Positions 52,575 through 61,943 of a stretch of 64,000 nt of DNA are shown one piece after another. The stretch is from Rhizobium sp. CB3090. GTDB lineage: Bacteria > Pseudomonadota > Alphaproteobacteria > Rhizobiales > Rhizobiaceae. The DNA lies in NCBI RefSeq assembly GCF_029714285.1, contig NZ_CP121665.1, positions 1-64,000 of the forward strand, in the 5' to 3' direction. Numbering within the stretch: position 1 is the first letter of the stretch; each line of letters starts with the position of its first letter. A program made the position numbers and the translations under genes. The notes beneath the pieces were generated by a model. The model was given only the letters and a program-made list of their open reading frames with translations. It was not told the origin of the DNA and did not search any database.

Positions 52575-53951
52575 ATGAGCTTCATAAGGGAAAAGAAGAT
52601 GTCCAACGCCCTGGTGGCCAAATACGGCGAAGCCCGATTGCCACGCTACACAAGTTATCCCACCGCGCCTGCATTTGCGGCCAATGTGGGGCCAGCGGAC
52701 TATGAGCAGGCCCTGGCAGCCGCCGCAGGAGGCGGCCCCGTGTCGCTGTATCTCCACGTCCCCTTTTGCCGCACCATGTGCTGGTATTGCGGTTGTCATA
52801 CGACTATCACCCGCCACGACGGCCCTATTCTCGACTATCTCGACGTGATGAGCCGAGAGATCGAATTGGTTTCGAAGGCCGCCGGCGGCGATATGCCAGT
52901 CAAGAATGTGCATTTCGGCGGCGGCACGCCGACGATCATGAAGCCGCACGAGTTTTCAGCCCTCATGGCGAAGCTTAGAGGGGCGTTTTCTTTTGCTCAG
53001 AAAGCTAGCGTAGCGGTCGAGATCGACCCTCGGACGCCTGCGAGCGAAATGATCATCGCGCTCGGCGAGAACGGCGTCGACAGAGCAAGTCTCGGTGTCC
53101 AGAGCTTTGATCCGGTCGTCCAGAAGGCGATCAACCGCATCCAGACGTTCAGCCAGACGAAGGCGGCGGTTGCGGGCCTGCGGGCATATGGCGTTTCGAG
53201 CACGAACTTCGACCTTATCTATGGCCTGCCGTTTCAAACCGTCGGCTCGTGCGTCGACACGGTGAACATGGCGATCGAGCTACGGCCGGAGCGGTTTGCA
53301 GTTTTCGGATACGCGCACGTTCCTGCGTTCAAGAAGCATCAGCGGCTTATCGACGAGTCGGCGCTTCCAGGGGCTGAAGAGCGCAACGAGCAGGCTGAAG
53401 CTATTGCAGAGACCCTCGTGGCTGCAGGATACGTCCGAATCGGCCTCGATCATTTTGCGCTGCCTGACGACGAACTCGCGATCGCGGCCCGCTCAGGCAC
53501 GCTGCGAAGAAACTTCCAAGGATATACGACGGACGATTGCGAAACGCTTATCGGCCTGGGAGCGTCCTCTATCGGACGTCTGCCATCCGGTTACTACCAG
53601 AACCACGTGGCGATCGGACGGTATGCGGATATGGTCTCTTCCGGCATCCTTCCAACGGCGAAAGGCTATCTTCTCACCCAAGAAGACAAGCTCCGCGGCC
53701 GGATCATCGAACGGCTCATGTGTGATTTTGAGGTCGATCTCGAGGCATTTAGCCGCGAGGCTGGATACGATGCAGGATTTCTGCTGGAGCGGAACGACAG
53801 GTTTCGCGAGTTAGTGGCCGACGGAGTGGTTGCCATTGTCGAAGGTCGGGTCACCGTTTCCAAGGACTCGCGCTTTATGGTCCGCGCTGTGGCTGCGGCG
53901 TTTGACGCCTATTTGGGAGCGCTGGGTCGAACGCACAGCAAGGCGGCTTAG
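52575..53951 (+). CDS. hemN: Oxygen-independent coproporphyrinogen III oxidase
   Basis: A 458-residue radical SAM enzyme of the HemN family, which converts coproporphyrinogen III to protoporphyrinogen IX without oxygen and so permits heme synthesis under denitrifying conditions. The cluster motif is CRTMCWYCGC near 63-72. GGGTPT, ASLGVQSFDPVVQKAI, and LIYGLPFQT are typical. TAAGGAGCC precedes the ATG. Its place among nor and nnr genes fits supply of heme to NorCB. Confidence 0.95.
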   Translation: MSFIREKKMSNALVAKYGEARLPRYTSYPTAPAFAANVGPADYEQALAAAAGGGPVSLYLHVPFCRTMCWYCGCHTTITRHDGPILDYLDVMSREIELVSKAAGGDMPVKNVHFGGGTPTIMKPHEFSALMAKLRGAFSFAQKASVAVEIDPRTPASEMIIALGENGVDRASLGVQSFDPVVQKAINRIQTFSQTKAAVAGLRAYGVSSTNFDLIYGLPFQTVGSCVDTVNMAIELRPERFAVFGYAHVPAFKKHQRLIDESALPGAEERNEQAEAIAETLVAAGYVRIGLDHFALPDDELAIAARSGTLRRNFQGYTTDDCETLIGLGASSIGRLPSGYYQNHVAIGRYADMVSSGILPTAKGYLLTQEDKLRGRIIERLMCDFEVDLEAFSREAGYDAGFLLERNDRFRELVADGVVAIVEGRVTVSKDSRFMVRAVAAAFDAYLGALGRTHSKAA

Positions 53952-54011
53952 ACGCCGCTTCCTCTGGATGGTCGTTTCCTTTTCCTGAAACCATGCACCC
54001 CAAGGCACCGG

Positions 54012-55907
54012 CTACGCCGTCAGGCTCCTATAGATCGCGGGGAGGGTGCTTGGCAGCTTAGCGATATCAGAGACAAGCGCATATCCGTGGCGGCCGAAGA
54101 TCGCGGGAAGGTAGTCGCCTGAATTTCGATCCACCGTGACCGCAAAAACGGTCTGACCACGGCCCCACGCCTCGATAACGGCCCGCCTGCAGTCTTCCAG
54201 AGCAAACCTTCCCTCGTAATGATCGACATCGTTTGGCTTTCCGTCGGTCAAGATCATCAGCAGTCTCTTCCGCGCGCCCTGCTTGTCGAGCTGCTGCGAG
54301 ACGTGCCGGATCGCGGCGCCCATGCGGGTGTAGTAACCGGGCCTCAGGCTCGCTATACGGCGGGCGACCGCCGGTGAGAAGGTTTCGTCAAAGCGCTTGA
54401 CTGAATCGACGCGGATCCAGTCGCGTCGGCGCGAGGTGAAGGTTTCGATGGAGAACCTGTCGCCGCAGGCGTCAAGACCGCGTGCGAGCACGTCGAGGGC
54501 CTGCATTTCCACATCGAGAATCCTTCTGTTGTCCACCCATGAATCCGTGGACAGGGAGACGTCGACAAGCAGCGAGGTCGCGAGTTCGTGCGCAGCCGGT
54601 CGGGCGCACTCGTAGATATAATCGTTCGGCTGCCCCGTGGCGAGAAGATCGATACGCGAGCGGACGACTGCTTCGAGATCGAGATCGCTTCCGTCCAACT
54701 GCGCCCGTCGTATTTCGCGCTTCGGACGAAGTGTTTCGAACTGCTTCTTCACCTTGCGAATGATGGACTGATCGCTGGCCAGTGCCGTCCGGTCATCGTC
54801 CTGAGCCGTCCCCACCACGACCCGGCAATGATCCGGGAGGTACTCCTCCTTGCGATAGTTCCATTCGGGATAGACGAATTCCCCGCGAATGCGCGTGGGA
54901 TCAGCAGCTTCGGGGGAAAGGTCGAGATCAAAATGAAACTTAGATTTCGGCTTCTCTCTCGTCTCGCTGAGTGTGATTTCGTCCAGATCGTCCGCAACGG
55001 AAGGCTCGTCGTCTTCCCTGTCATCTGTTGGGCGGTCCATAGCTACCATCTCCGCCATGGCGAGAATCTTCTCGAACCGGTTCAGTATGAACGGATCGCG
55101 CTTGCGATCGTCGGCGTCCTTCTTGCGCTTGCCCTCATGTGTTGGCTTTTTCGTTTCGTCGCGCTGCGAGATATCGGAGGGAAGATCGTCGCGCTCCGCG
55201 TTCATACAGTCGGCTCCGCCCCGGAAATCCGGCCAGAGTGGAATCGGCAGCATCGGGAGATAACCCGCCGGCGCTGCATGGATCTCGGGCTGGGCGTTGG
55301 GTGGAAGATCATGCTCGATCGGAAAGGACAGGGCCGTCATTGCGAACGTCTCGATCCGAGCCTCGACCGAGGGAAGTCTGCCTCGCTGCCGGCAGGAAAC
55401 CAGAGCATGGCTTAGGCGAGCATACCGGCTGCTCATGCCGGGGAATGTCTCCACCAATAACCGTGAGTTGCGGCGCCCCGCTTCGATGCGGGCGAGATCC
55501 CGAACGGCCGGGTCAGAGGACATCTGATCAGGCGCAACCGCGACTGCGACCGCGAAATATCCCGCAAGCCAGAAGTATAGGTCGCGATTGAGCTGAGTGT
55601 CGTCGAAGATTTCGATCGTTGCTGGAAGGTACAGCGCCGAATCGTCCCAGGTCGGATGATCGCTCCTCTCTTCGCCGAGGCCTACGACCTGGCGCAGGCG
55701 AAGGCGATGAGCGGAGGTCTTCTGCCGCGACTTCTGGATCTGAAGAGTGGACTCGCCGCCGAAGGCGCAGAAGCAGACGGCGAGCTGCGACTTGACGTCT
55801 GCGAGTTGCACCGCTTGATCCGGATGATGCGGCCATGAGCTCGTATCGCCGACGAAGCGATGCCATGCGCGCCCTACGGTTTCTTCAAGTTCCAGAAGTT
55901 CCAGCAT
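54012..55907 (-). CDS. norD: NorD, nitric oxide reductase activation protein
   Basis: A 631-residue protein with a C-terminal von Willebrand A domain. The MIDAS motif DVSLSTDSW and ILTDGKPNDVDHY are visible in the last 200 residues. NorD works with the AAA+ protein NorQ to insert or activate the metal centre of NorCB. The N-terminal two-thirds is acidic and poorly conserved. It is the last gene of the norEFCBQD operon, 11 bp after norQ. Confidence 0.94.
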   Translation of the reverse strand: MLELLELEETVGRAWHRFVGDTSSWPHHPDQAVQLADVKSQLAVCFCAFGGESTLQIQKSRQKTSAHRLRLRQVVGLGEERSDHPTWDDSALYLPATIEIFDDTQLNRDLYFWLAGYFAVAVAVAPDQMSSDPAVRDLARIEAGRRNSRLLVETFPGMSSRYARLSHALVSCRQRGRLPSVEARIETFAMTALSFPIEHDLPPNAQPEIHAAPAGYLPMLPIPLWPDFRGGADCMNAERDDLPSDISQRDETKKPTHEGKRKKDADDRKRDPFILNRFEKILAMAEMVAMDRPTDDREDDEPSVADDLDEITLSETREKPKSKFHFDLDLSPEAADPTRIRGEFVYPEWNYRKEEYLPDHCRVVVGTAQDDDRTALASDQSIIRKVKKQFETLRPKREIRRAQLDGSDLDLEAVVRSRIDLLATGQPNDYIYECARPAAHELATSLLVDVSLSTDSWVDNRRILDVEMQALDVLARGLDACGDRFSIETFTSRRRDWIRVDSVKRFDETFSPAVARRIASLRPGYYTRMGAAIRHVSQQLDKQGARKRLLMILTDGKPNDVDHYEGRFALEDCRRAVIEAWGRGQTVFAVTVDRNSGDYLPAIFGRHGYALVSDIAKLPSTLPAIYRSLTA

Positions 55908-55918
55908 TTCACCCGATC

Positions 55919-56731
55919 CTATGCAAACGTTGCCTTGGCCACTTCAAGGAGCGCGGCCTTCACGTCAGGCTCGTCAGTGAGCGGCTCGATGATGGCGGCG
56001 CGGACGGCGTCAAAGGTCGGCAATCCGGCCTCGACGAGTGTTGCGCAGTAGATCAGCAGTCGGGTCGACACGCCCTCTTCCAGATCCTGGCCCTTGAGCG
56101 CGCGCAGGCGCCGCGCCAGATCGACGAGCGGAGCGACTTTTCCTTCCGCAAGCCCGCTCTCGATAGCGACGGTGGCGATCTCCTTTTCACGGGGAAGGAA
56201 TTCGAACTCGATCGAGACGAAACGCTGACGGGTGCTCGGCTTCAGAGCCTTCATCAGGTTTTGGTAGCCCGGATTGTAGGACACGACGACCATGAATCCG
56301 GGCTGAGCCTCCAAGATCTCGCCCGTCCGTTCAAGCGGGAGGATTCGACGATCGTCGGTGAGCGGATGCAGCACGACCGCGACATCCTTGCGCGCTTCGA
56401 CGATTTCATCCAGGTAGCAGACACCGCCGTCGCGGACCGCCCTTGTAAGTGGGCCATCGACCCAGACCGTCTCCCCGCCCTTGAGCAGATAGCGGCCGGT
56501 CAGGTCGGCGGCCGTGAGGTCATCGTGGCAGGAAACCGTAGAGACCGGCAGTCCAAGCCGGGCGGCCATGTGATGTACGAACCGAGTCTTCCCGCAGCCT
56601 GTCGGCCCTTTAAGGAGGACCGGCAGCTGCCGGGTCCATGCTCTTTCGAAGAGAGCGCATTCGTTGCCTTGAGGCGCATAGTGAGGGATTTCCGCCTTTG
56701 GGTTCAGCGGAAGATTGAGAGCTATCGTCAT
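55919..56731 (-). CDS. norQ: NorQ, AAA+ ATPase for nitric oxide reductase maturation
   Basis: A 270-residue MoxR/CbbQ-type AAA+ protein. Walker A is GPTGCGKTRFV near 42, Walker B is VCYLDEIVEAR near 105, and PGFMVVVSYNPGYQNL includes sensor 1. NorQ energises assembly of active NorB with NorD. It starts 26 bp after norB in the same operon; GGAGATCGG lies before the ATG. Confidence 0.96.
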   Translation of the reverse strand: MTIALNLPLNPKAEIPHYAPQGNECALFERAWTRQLPVLLKGPTGCGKTRFVHHMAARLGLPVSTVSCHDDLTAADLTGRYLLKGGETVWVDGPLTRAVRDGGVCYLDEIVEARKDVAVVLHPLTDDRRILPLERTGEILEAQPGFMVVVSYNPGYQNLMKALKPSTRQRFVSIEFEFLPREKEIATVAIESGLAEGKVAPLVDLARRLRALKGQDLEEGVSTRLLIYCATLVEAGLPTFDAVRAAIIEPLTDEPDVKAALLEVAKATFA

Positions 56732-56756
56732 TTCCGATCTCCGTGAGGTAGCCCGC

Positions 56757-58097
56757 CTATTCGGCGGGCTGGGCTGTGGCGTTGGTCACGCGCTCGCGGC
56801 CTGGAACAAGGACCGACCAGATGAACATGAGCGCGCTCATGAAGACGAATATCCCGGAGCCGAGTCTCACCCAGTAGAACAGGCTGAGCTGGTCCTGGAC
56901 GTCCATATACGATTGACCGAGAACTCTCTGCAGATGCACCTGGATGATGCCGGCGAAGGTGAGCGCAAAGGTCATCACGGACATGGCCCCGCACATGATC
57001 CAGAAGCTGCCGATGGAGAGCCATTGGTTGTAGGGCGCACGGCCGCGTATCTGCGGGATCGCGTAAGTCATGGCGGCAAGATTCAGCATGACGTAAGCGC
57101 CGAAGAATGCGAGGTGCCCGTGGGCTGCCGTGACCTGCGTTCCGTGGGTGTAGTAGTTTACCGACGACAGCGTGTGGAGGAATCCCCAGACGCCCGCTCC
57201 GAAGAACGCCATCACGGAGCAGCCGATAGACCAAAGCAGCGCCGCCTTGTTTTCGTGCTTACGTCCGGCCCGCCATGTCATTACGAAGGTGAAGACGACC
57301 ATTGTGAAAAACGGTGCGACTTCCAGCGTCGAGAAGAGCGAGCCGATCCACTGCCAGTAACCAGGTGCGCCGATCCAGTAATAATGATGGCCGGTCCCGA
57401 GGATACCAGAGAATAGTGCGAGGCCTATGATGACGTACAGCCACTTCTCGACGACTTCACGGTCGATACCGTTGAGCTTGATCATCAGAAAGGCGAGAAC
57501 CGAAGCCATGATCAGTTCCCAGACGCCCTCCACCCACAGATGGACGACCCACCACCAGTACATCTTGTCCAGCGCAAGGTTTGATGGATTGTAGAAGGAG
57601 AAAAGGAAGAAGATCGCCACGCCCCAGAGGCCGAAGAGCAGGATGTTTGTGATCGTCGTCTTGCGGCCCTTGAGCGCCGTCATCGTGACGTTGAAGAGGA
57701 AAATCAGCGCGACGACGACGATGCCGACCTTGATGGGGAAGGGCTGCTCGAGAAATTCGCGGCCCTCATGGATATGGAAGAGGTATCCGACGACCGCCAC
57801 GCCCGCAGCGACGAAAAACAGCCAAAACTGCGCGATTGCCAGCTTGGGACTGTACAATTCCGTCTCGCATTCTTCGGGGAGAAGGAAATAGGTGGTTCCC
57901 ATGAATCCCATCAGAAGCCAGACGATCAATGCGTTCGTGTGGATCATTCGGACGATGTTGAATGGCAGTGTCACCGAAAGGGTGTTCGGCAGCACGTAGA
58001 TCGTGCCGGCCAGCACGCCGAACAGGAGTTGGGCCATGAAAAGGCCAAGAGCCCCGTAGAAATAGAGCATTGCGACGCTCTGTGTCTTATATCTCAT
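56757..58097 (-). CDS. norB: NorB, nitric oxide reductase large subunit
   Basis: A 446-residue membrane protein with 12 helices, of the heme-copper oxidase superfamily. It reduces two NO to N2O. The histidine ligands for heme b, heme b3 and FeB are in MIHTNALIVWLLMGFMG, VVHLWVEGVWELIMA, GTGHHYYWIGAPGYW and AHGHLAFFGAYVM. The conserved Glu near FeB is present (VEGVWE). It forms a complex with NorC, whose gene ends 18 bp upstream. Confidence 0.97.
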   Translation of the reverse strand: MRYKTQSVAMLYFYGALGLFMAQLLFGVLAGTIYVLPNTLSVTLPFNIVRMIHTNALIVWLLMGFMGTTYFLLPEECETELYSPKLAIAQFWLFFVAAGVAVVGYLFHIHEGREFLEQPFPIKVGIVVVALIFLFNVTMTALKGRKTTITNILLFGLWGVAIFFLFSFYNPSNLALDKMYWWWVVHLWVEGVWELIMASVLAFLMIKLNGIDREVVEKWLYVIIGLALFSGILGTGHHYYWIGAPGYWQWIGSLFSTLEVAPFFTMVVFTFVMTWRAGRKHENKAALLWSIGCSVMAFFGAGVWGFLHTLSSVNYYTHGTQVTAAHGHLAFFGAYVMLNLAAMTYAIPQIRGRAPYNQWLSIGSFWIMCGAMSVMTFALTFAGIIQVHLQRVLGQSYMDVQDQLSLFYWVRLGSGIFVFMSALMFIWSVLVPGRERVTNATAQPAE

Positions 58098-58115
58098 GAT
58101 TTTTCCTCTCGCGTC

Positions 58116-58568
58116 TCAGCCGGCCTGGTTCGGTGGCCAGTTCTGCGTCTTTGTCTTGCTGACCCATTCGAGGAAGTCGGCGAGATCGTTCACTTCTTGG
58201 TCCGTCAAGTTAGACTGGGGCATCTGCCTGCGGCCCTCGATGCCGGATGGCTGAGCTGCCATCCATGCATGCAGCGTCTCGCGGGCGCCGGCGGGATCCT
58301 TGTCCCCGCCCCAGCGGATCCACACGTTGGAAAGTTCGGGCGCGAAGTAGGCGCCTTCGCCATCGATCGTGTGGCAGTTGATGCAGGAATTTCGCTCCCA
58401 GATCCGCTTCCCGCGGGCGACGCCGTCCGTCAGCGTCGCCTCGTTGGTGGCAACGGTGCGGATGTAGTAGTGGCTGTGGGCCGTCAGTCCCACGAAGATT
58501 GCGAAGAAGAAGGCGGAACCGCCGTAAAAGACGTTGCGGGCCGCGGTTTTTGTCAGGCGTTCAGCCAT
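58116..58568 (-). CDS. norC: NorC, cytochrome c subunit of nitric oxide reductase
   Basis: A 150-residue membrane-anchored cytochrome c. One transmembrane helix (about 13-32) precedes the heme motif CINCH near 62-66. The Met ligand is in GRRQMPQSNLTD. It passes electrons to NorB. It is preceded by norF with a 152-bp gap, so an internal promoter is possible. Confidence 0.97.
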   Translation of the reverse strand: MAERLTKTAARNVFYGGSAFFFAIFVGLTAHSHYYIRTVATNEATLTDGVARGKRIWERNSCINCHTIDGEGAYFAPELSNVWIRWGGDKDPAGARETLHAWMAAQPSGIEGRRQMPQSNLTDQEVNDLADFLEWVSKTKTQNWPPNQAG

Positions 58569-58720
58569 CGATCACCCTTTCATGTCATTGGCGGAACCGC
58601 CGTGACGTCGTAGTTCGAGCCATCTGCTCGTGACCTCTGCATGCTTGAATTCGGGGGAGGGGTCTTTGTTAATTCGCAAGCACGCAGGCGAATGCGGTCG
58701 TGTCGCTGGTTATCGACGCT

Positions 58721-59008
58721 TCATTGCCAGACGGCGAGAGCCAGGGGCCTCGCGAGCGCAAGCAGCAGGATTGCCGCCGCCCAGGCAGTTAGAGCCGGAC
58801 CAATGGGAGAGCGGCTTCTCCGAAGGTCCAAAAAGTCGAACACGACCAGTCTCACCTTCGCTACGATCATCGAGGCGATGAGGGCTGAGAGAAGATATTT
58901 GGGCATGGCTCCGGTCAAATATCGCGACGACGCGAAGACGCCGGCGGTCAGAAGCACGAGAAGTGCGAAGGTCTGCGTGAGCGCTGTCTTGTTCCGGCGA
59001 AATTTCAT
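58721..59008 (-). CDS. norF: NorF-like small membrane protein
   Basis: A 95-residue protein with three hydrophobic stretches (TFALLVLLTAGVFASSRY, YLLSALIASMIVAKVRLVV, ALTAWAAAILLLALARPLA). It resembles NorF / cytochrome c oxidase subunit IV-like proteins that accompany norE. Its ATG overlaps the norE stop (ATGA), so it is coupled. Its function is accessory and poorly known. Confidence 0.85.
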   Translation of the reverse strand: MKFRRNKTALTQTFALLVLLTAGVFASSRYLTGAMPKYLLSALIASMIVAKVRLVVFDFLDLRRSRSPIGPALTAWAAAILLLALARPLALAVWQ

Positions 59009-59550
59009 ATCAGATACACCACGGGGAGCATCACCAGCCAAACGATATCGATGACATGCCAGAGCGTGCTGATGAGATGGGCGTTTTGCCGGTTGGGGAA
59101 ACATGCCACGATCGTCAGGATCACGGATCCAAAGAAAACATGCGCGAGGTGGAACCCTGTCAGCAGCAGATAGAGCTGCGTGAAAGTGTCGGTCGCGACG
59201 ATCGACATCCCCTCCACCTGGTATTCGTATAGTTTGATGACGACGAAGAGCAGGCCGCCCGCCGCGGCTCCGAAGAGTTGAAGTCTGCTTCGCGAGATCG
59301 GGTAGGCGGCGGAGGCCGCAAGCCAGCCGCTTGTCAGCAGAACTATGGTGTTCAATACAGGGATGCCCTGATGCAGATGCGCTCTTCCGGCTTCGAAATC
59401 GGCAGGATGGAGCCACCCTGCGGCAACGAATGCAGCGAGAAGTGCGCCGAATGCCACAAGCTCGCTCCAGGCGAGTATCCAAACGAGCAGGTCTCCCTCG
59501 TCGGTGTCCGCAACGTTCCCGGCCGGCTGTGATGTTGCTGTCGTGGTCAT
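59005..59550 (-). CDS. norE: NorE, cytochrome c oxidase subunit III-like protein
   Basis: A 181-residue membrane protein of the COX3 superfamily, with five hydrophobic segments. LVWILAWSELVAFGALLAAF, LYLLLTGFHLAHVFFGSVIL and WHVIDIVWLVMLPVVYL are typical. NorE supports NO reductase activity. It is first in the nor operon. I start at the MTTTATS methionine; a longer frame adds 16 residues without a better site. An NnrR-type box lies 130 bp upstream. Confidence 0.92.
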   Translation of the reverse strand: MTTTATSQPAGNVADTDEGDLLVWILAWSELVAFGALLAAFVAAGWLHPADFEAGRAHLHQGIPVLNTIVLLTSGWLAASAAYPISRSRLQLFGAAAGGLLFVVIKLYEYQVEGMSIVATDTFTQLYLLLTGFHLAHVFFGSVILTIVACFPNRQNAHLISTLWHVIDIVWLVMLPVVYLI

Positions 59551-59679
59551 GGAAGAGCGGTATGTCCATCCGCCGCTTCCTTCTTTGCCGTAACGCAAAT
59601 ACGAACATTGTCGCCAACTGCTGAGAACCCAGAGTTGGTGGATCGTGACTGCCGGGGCTCCCGAAACCGATCGGTTTAT

Positions 59680-59693
59680 TTGATCGATCGCAA
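59680..59693. promoter_or_regulatory. NnrR-type box upstream of norE
   Basis: TTGAT-CGAT-CGCAA has the same composite half-sites (TTGAT with CGCAA) as nirK box 1. It lies between norE (minus) and the small gene at 59740 (plus), 47 bp from the latter, and may serve both. Confidence 0.7.
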
Positions 59694-59739
59694 TGAAACG
59701 TCCGCCTAGCGCTCCTATGGTCGCCAGATTGGAGGCCCA

Positions 59740-59895
59740 ATGACCGACGCACAGATTGGACTATCGATAGCGACTCCGGTGATCGTGGTGTTCGCGCTAG
59801 CGCTCTACCGCATGGGCGTTCTGCAACGCACGGGCGTTGTTTCCGCCGTTCTGGCCGCGGTCGCCATTGCGGCCAGCCTATTTATGCAGAGGTAG
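59740..59895 (+). CDS. Small membrane protein in nor cluster
   Basis: A 51-residue protein from an ATG preceded by TTGGAGGCCCA. It consists of two hydrophobic helices (LSIATPVIVVFALALY and VVSAVLAAVAIAASLF) joined by RMGVLQRTG. It is 47 bp from an NnrR-type box, which suggests control with the nor genes. I do not know a family name. Confidence 0.65.
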   Translation: MTDAQIGLSIATPVIVVFALALYRMGVLQRTGVVSAVLAAVAIAASLFMQR

Positions 59896-59897
59896 AC

Positions 59898-60383
59898 ATG
59901 CGACTTTCAGGCAATGGCATTCACGGCCTCGAAGGCTGCTATGACCAGCTTCTTTCTTGGTGCGATCTTCTGGAGGCGGTGGCCGACTTCCTGCCGTGCC
60001 ACATCGATGATCGGTTTTGCGAAACGATCACGAAAGGATTGCTCACTTGTCTGAACAGCACCTACGATAGGGAGGAGCAGGAGATAGCTTCGCGCCTTTC
60101 TCTAATAATGACAGGCGAAGAGATGGCCGAAGAGATCGAACGTATGAAGATGAGCCGGGTGTTCGGCCGCAAGTCGGCGCAGGACGTGGTGGACGTACTT
60201 GTCGCATTGAAGAAGGGCAAGTGCCCGCTTTCGTGGGATGCTGTCGGGCACTTGCTGCGTTCGTTCTTCTGCCCGATGCGTAGTCACATCAAAGAGGAGC
60301 GACAACTCGTCGAACGAATCCGTAAAGCGCTCGAGGCCGCGGCATTAGCTCAACGGACCGACGTCGCCACCGAAGCCGCTTAA
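59898..60383 (+). CDS. Hypothetical protein linked to nor cluster
   Basis: A 161-residue soluble helical protein, with its ATG 2 bp after the stop of the small membrane gene, so the two are coupled. It has several His and Cys (GCYDQLLSWCDLLEAVADFL, LPCHIDDRFC, FCPMRSHIKEERQLVER) that resemble a hemerythrin-like metal-binding arrangement, but I cannot confirm that fold. Expected to be induced by NO with the neighbouring genes. Confidence 0.7.
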   Translation: MRLSGNGIHGLEGCYDQLLSWCDLLEAVADFLPCHIDDRFCETITKGLLTCLNSTYDREEQEIASRLSLIMTGEEMAEEIERMKMSRVFGRKSAQDVVDVLVALKKGKCPLSWDAVGHLLRSFFCPMRSHIKEERQLVERIRKALEAAALAQRTDVATEAA

Positions 60384-60473
60384 TATCCGGGCTTTGAGTG
60401 CGTCAAACTGGACGATATCTCCCCGAGTACATGGGGACGCGATCGAAGCTCGGTCGCTGCCTCGGCTGCTGCC

Positions 60474-60776
60474 GTGCCTCTTTGGGAGCTAAAGGATCCC
60501 ACCGCGAGTAATGCCAACCTGCCGGTGAATGCCTCGGCTACAGGCACAGAGCGCTCGGCGGGTCAGGGCGAGGAGAATTGGATCGTCATGATCGGCTCTT
60601 GCACACATCTGGGCCGCGTGCCGCTCGGTCAGGCGGGGGAATATGGCGGCTTGTTTTGTCCCTCCCACGGTTCGGTCTATGATACCGCTGGTCGCATCCG
60701 CAAGGGACCGGCGCCTCAGAATTTGGCGATCCCGCCATACGCGTTCGTGTCAAACACGGTTGTAAAGATCGGCTGA
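60474..60776 (+). pseudogene. Rieske iron-sulfur subunit (petA/fbcF), 5'-truncated relic
   Basis: The C-terminal half of a bc1 Rieske protein: [55 protein letters not shown], and [18 protein letters not shown]. The ligands CTH and C..H are kept, but both disulfide cysteines are changed: CTHLGR instead of CTHLGC, and CPSHG instead of CPCHG. The N-terminal anchor and signal are missing. Not functional as a bc1 subunit. Confidence 0.88.
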
Positions 60777-60786
60777 GGACGGATCC

Positions 60787-60918
60787 ATGAGCGCGCATTC
60801 CAGCTATCAACCTTCGACCAAACTTGAGAAGTGGGTCGATTCACGACTTCCCCTTCCTCGGATGACGTATGACAGTTTCATCGCCTATCCGGTCCCGCGC
60901 AATCTGAACTATGCCTAT
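60787..60918 (+). pseudogene. Cytochrome b (petB/fbcB), N-terminal fragment
   Basis: It starts 10 bp after the Rieske relic, as in intact pet operons. About 44 residues match the start of cytochrome b ([31 protein letters not shown]), then the homology ends abruptly at about 60918. All heme-binding helices are missing. Confidence 0.88.
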
Positions 60919-61427
60919 ATGCGGGCAAGTGATCGGTGGTGCGGCTCGTTCCTCATCAGGAGCGGGGCGCATCATAGACATGCTGTTCTCGCGAGTGACC
61001 GTTCCGTTGGTGAGGTTGCCAGAGCAAATCACAGCAGCGCGAGAACGGTACCAATATTTGCTAGAAAGTGAAACGGCTTCGGTGGCGAAGAGGACCGAGA
61101 AGCCGTGAACCGTCCAGATGGATTGATCGGCCCAAAGGAAGCGGCTTCCCCCGCATCCTCTGGGACATTTGATAGAGTTCCAGCACCAAACGCAAGCGAT
61201 CCGCCGGCGGGTTGACCATCGGCGGATTCGACTTGGCAACTGGCGATCGCGGTATTGCTCGCAATCGAGACCTTGAGGTGCAGTCGGATTTTGGATTTAG
61301 AAGCGTCGGCCGTGCCCCCCGACCGACGCTTCCCCCCCATGTGAGGCTGCCCCGTACGAGCCTCACAGGTTCGTCTAAGTTCCAGTTCCTGTACGGGCTG
61401 GCGCAGGGGCCGCCCGCGTGAGTTTCG
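60919..61427. other. Non-coding stretch between cytochrome b relic and pseudoazurin gene
   Basis: About 510 bp. Minus-strand codons around 61210-61130 (RLRLVLELYQMSQRMRGKPL) look protein-like, possibly another truncated gene, but I cannot assign it. AGGCTGCCCCGTACGAGCCT at about 61343-61362 is a weak inverted repeat. Confidence 0.4.
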
Positions 61428-61871
61428 TTACGGAGTGGCCTTGGCGAGATCGGCATCCAGCCGCTTGCGAATCATCGGAGGAACCTGAGCAGTCTTGATT
61501 GCAGAGACGTTCGCCGGATTGTCGCCAACCTGAATCAGCGCGACCATGCCCATGCCGGCATGCGGCGTGCACTTCACGACATAATCGCCGGCTACGTCGA
61601 ACTTCTGCTGGAATTGCTCGCTGGGCTTGGATTTGAACTCAGGGGCGCCGTCAGGAATCAGACCCTTATATGTTTCGACGTTGTGGCTCTTATCGGTGGG
61701 AACGAAGGTGACAGTATCGCCGGGAGCGATCTTGATGAAGCCGGGCTCAAATGCCATCGCACCGTCGGCACCCTTGTTGAGCAATTGAATCTGATGATCG
61801 GCGGCCATCAACGGAGCTGCCGATACAATGAGGGCAGCCGTTGTAGCGATAAGACCGACTTTGAAACGCAT
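61428..61871 (-). CDS. Pseudoazurin, periplasmic blue copper protein
   Basis: A 147-residue precursor with a Sec signal peptide ([19 protein letters not shown]). Copper ligands are the His in [10 protein letters not shown] and the Cys-His-Met set of [14 protein letters not shown]. Pseudoazurin donates electrons to NirK, whose gene is 15 kb away in the same island. An FNR/NnrR-like palindrome lies 73 bp upstream. Confidence 0.94.
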   Translation of the reverse strand: MRFKVGLIATTAALIVSAAPLMAADHQIQLLNKGADGAMAFEPGFIKIAPGDTVTFVPTDKSHNVETYKGLIPDGAPEFKSKPSEQFQQKFDVAGDYVVKCTPHAGMGMVALIQVGDNPANVSAIKTAQVPPMIRKRLDADLAKATP

Positions 61872-61943
61872 CTGGATATCTCCTATTCTATGGGGCCTCG
61901 TTGGCCTCGAGAACGTTTCTAAGAGATATGGACGGTGCGTTCT

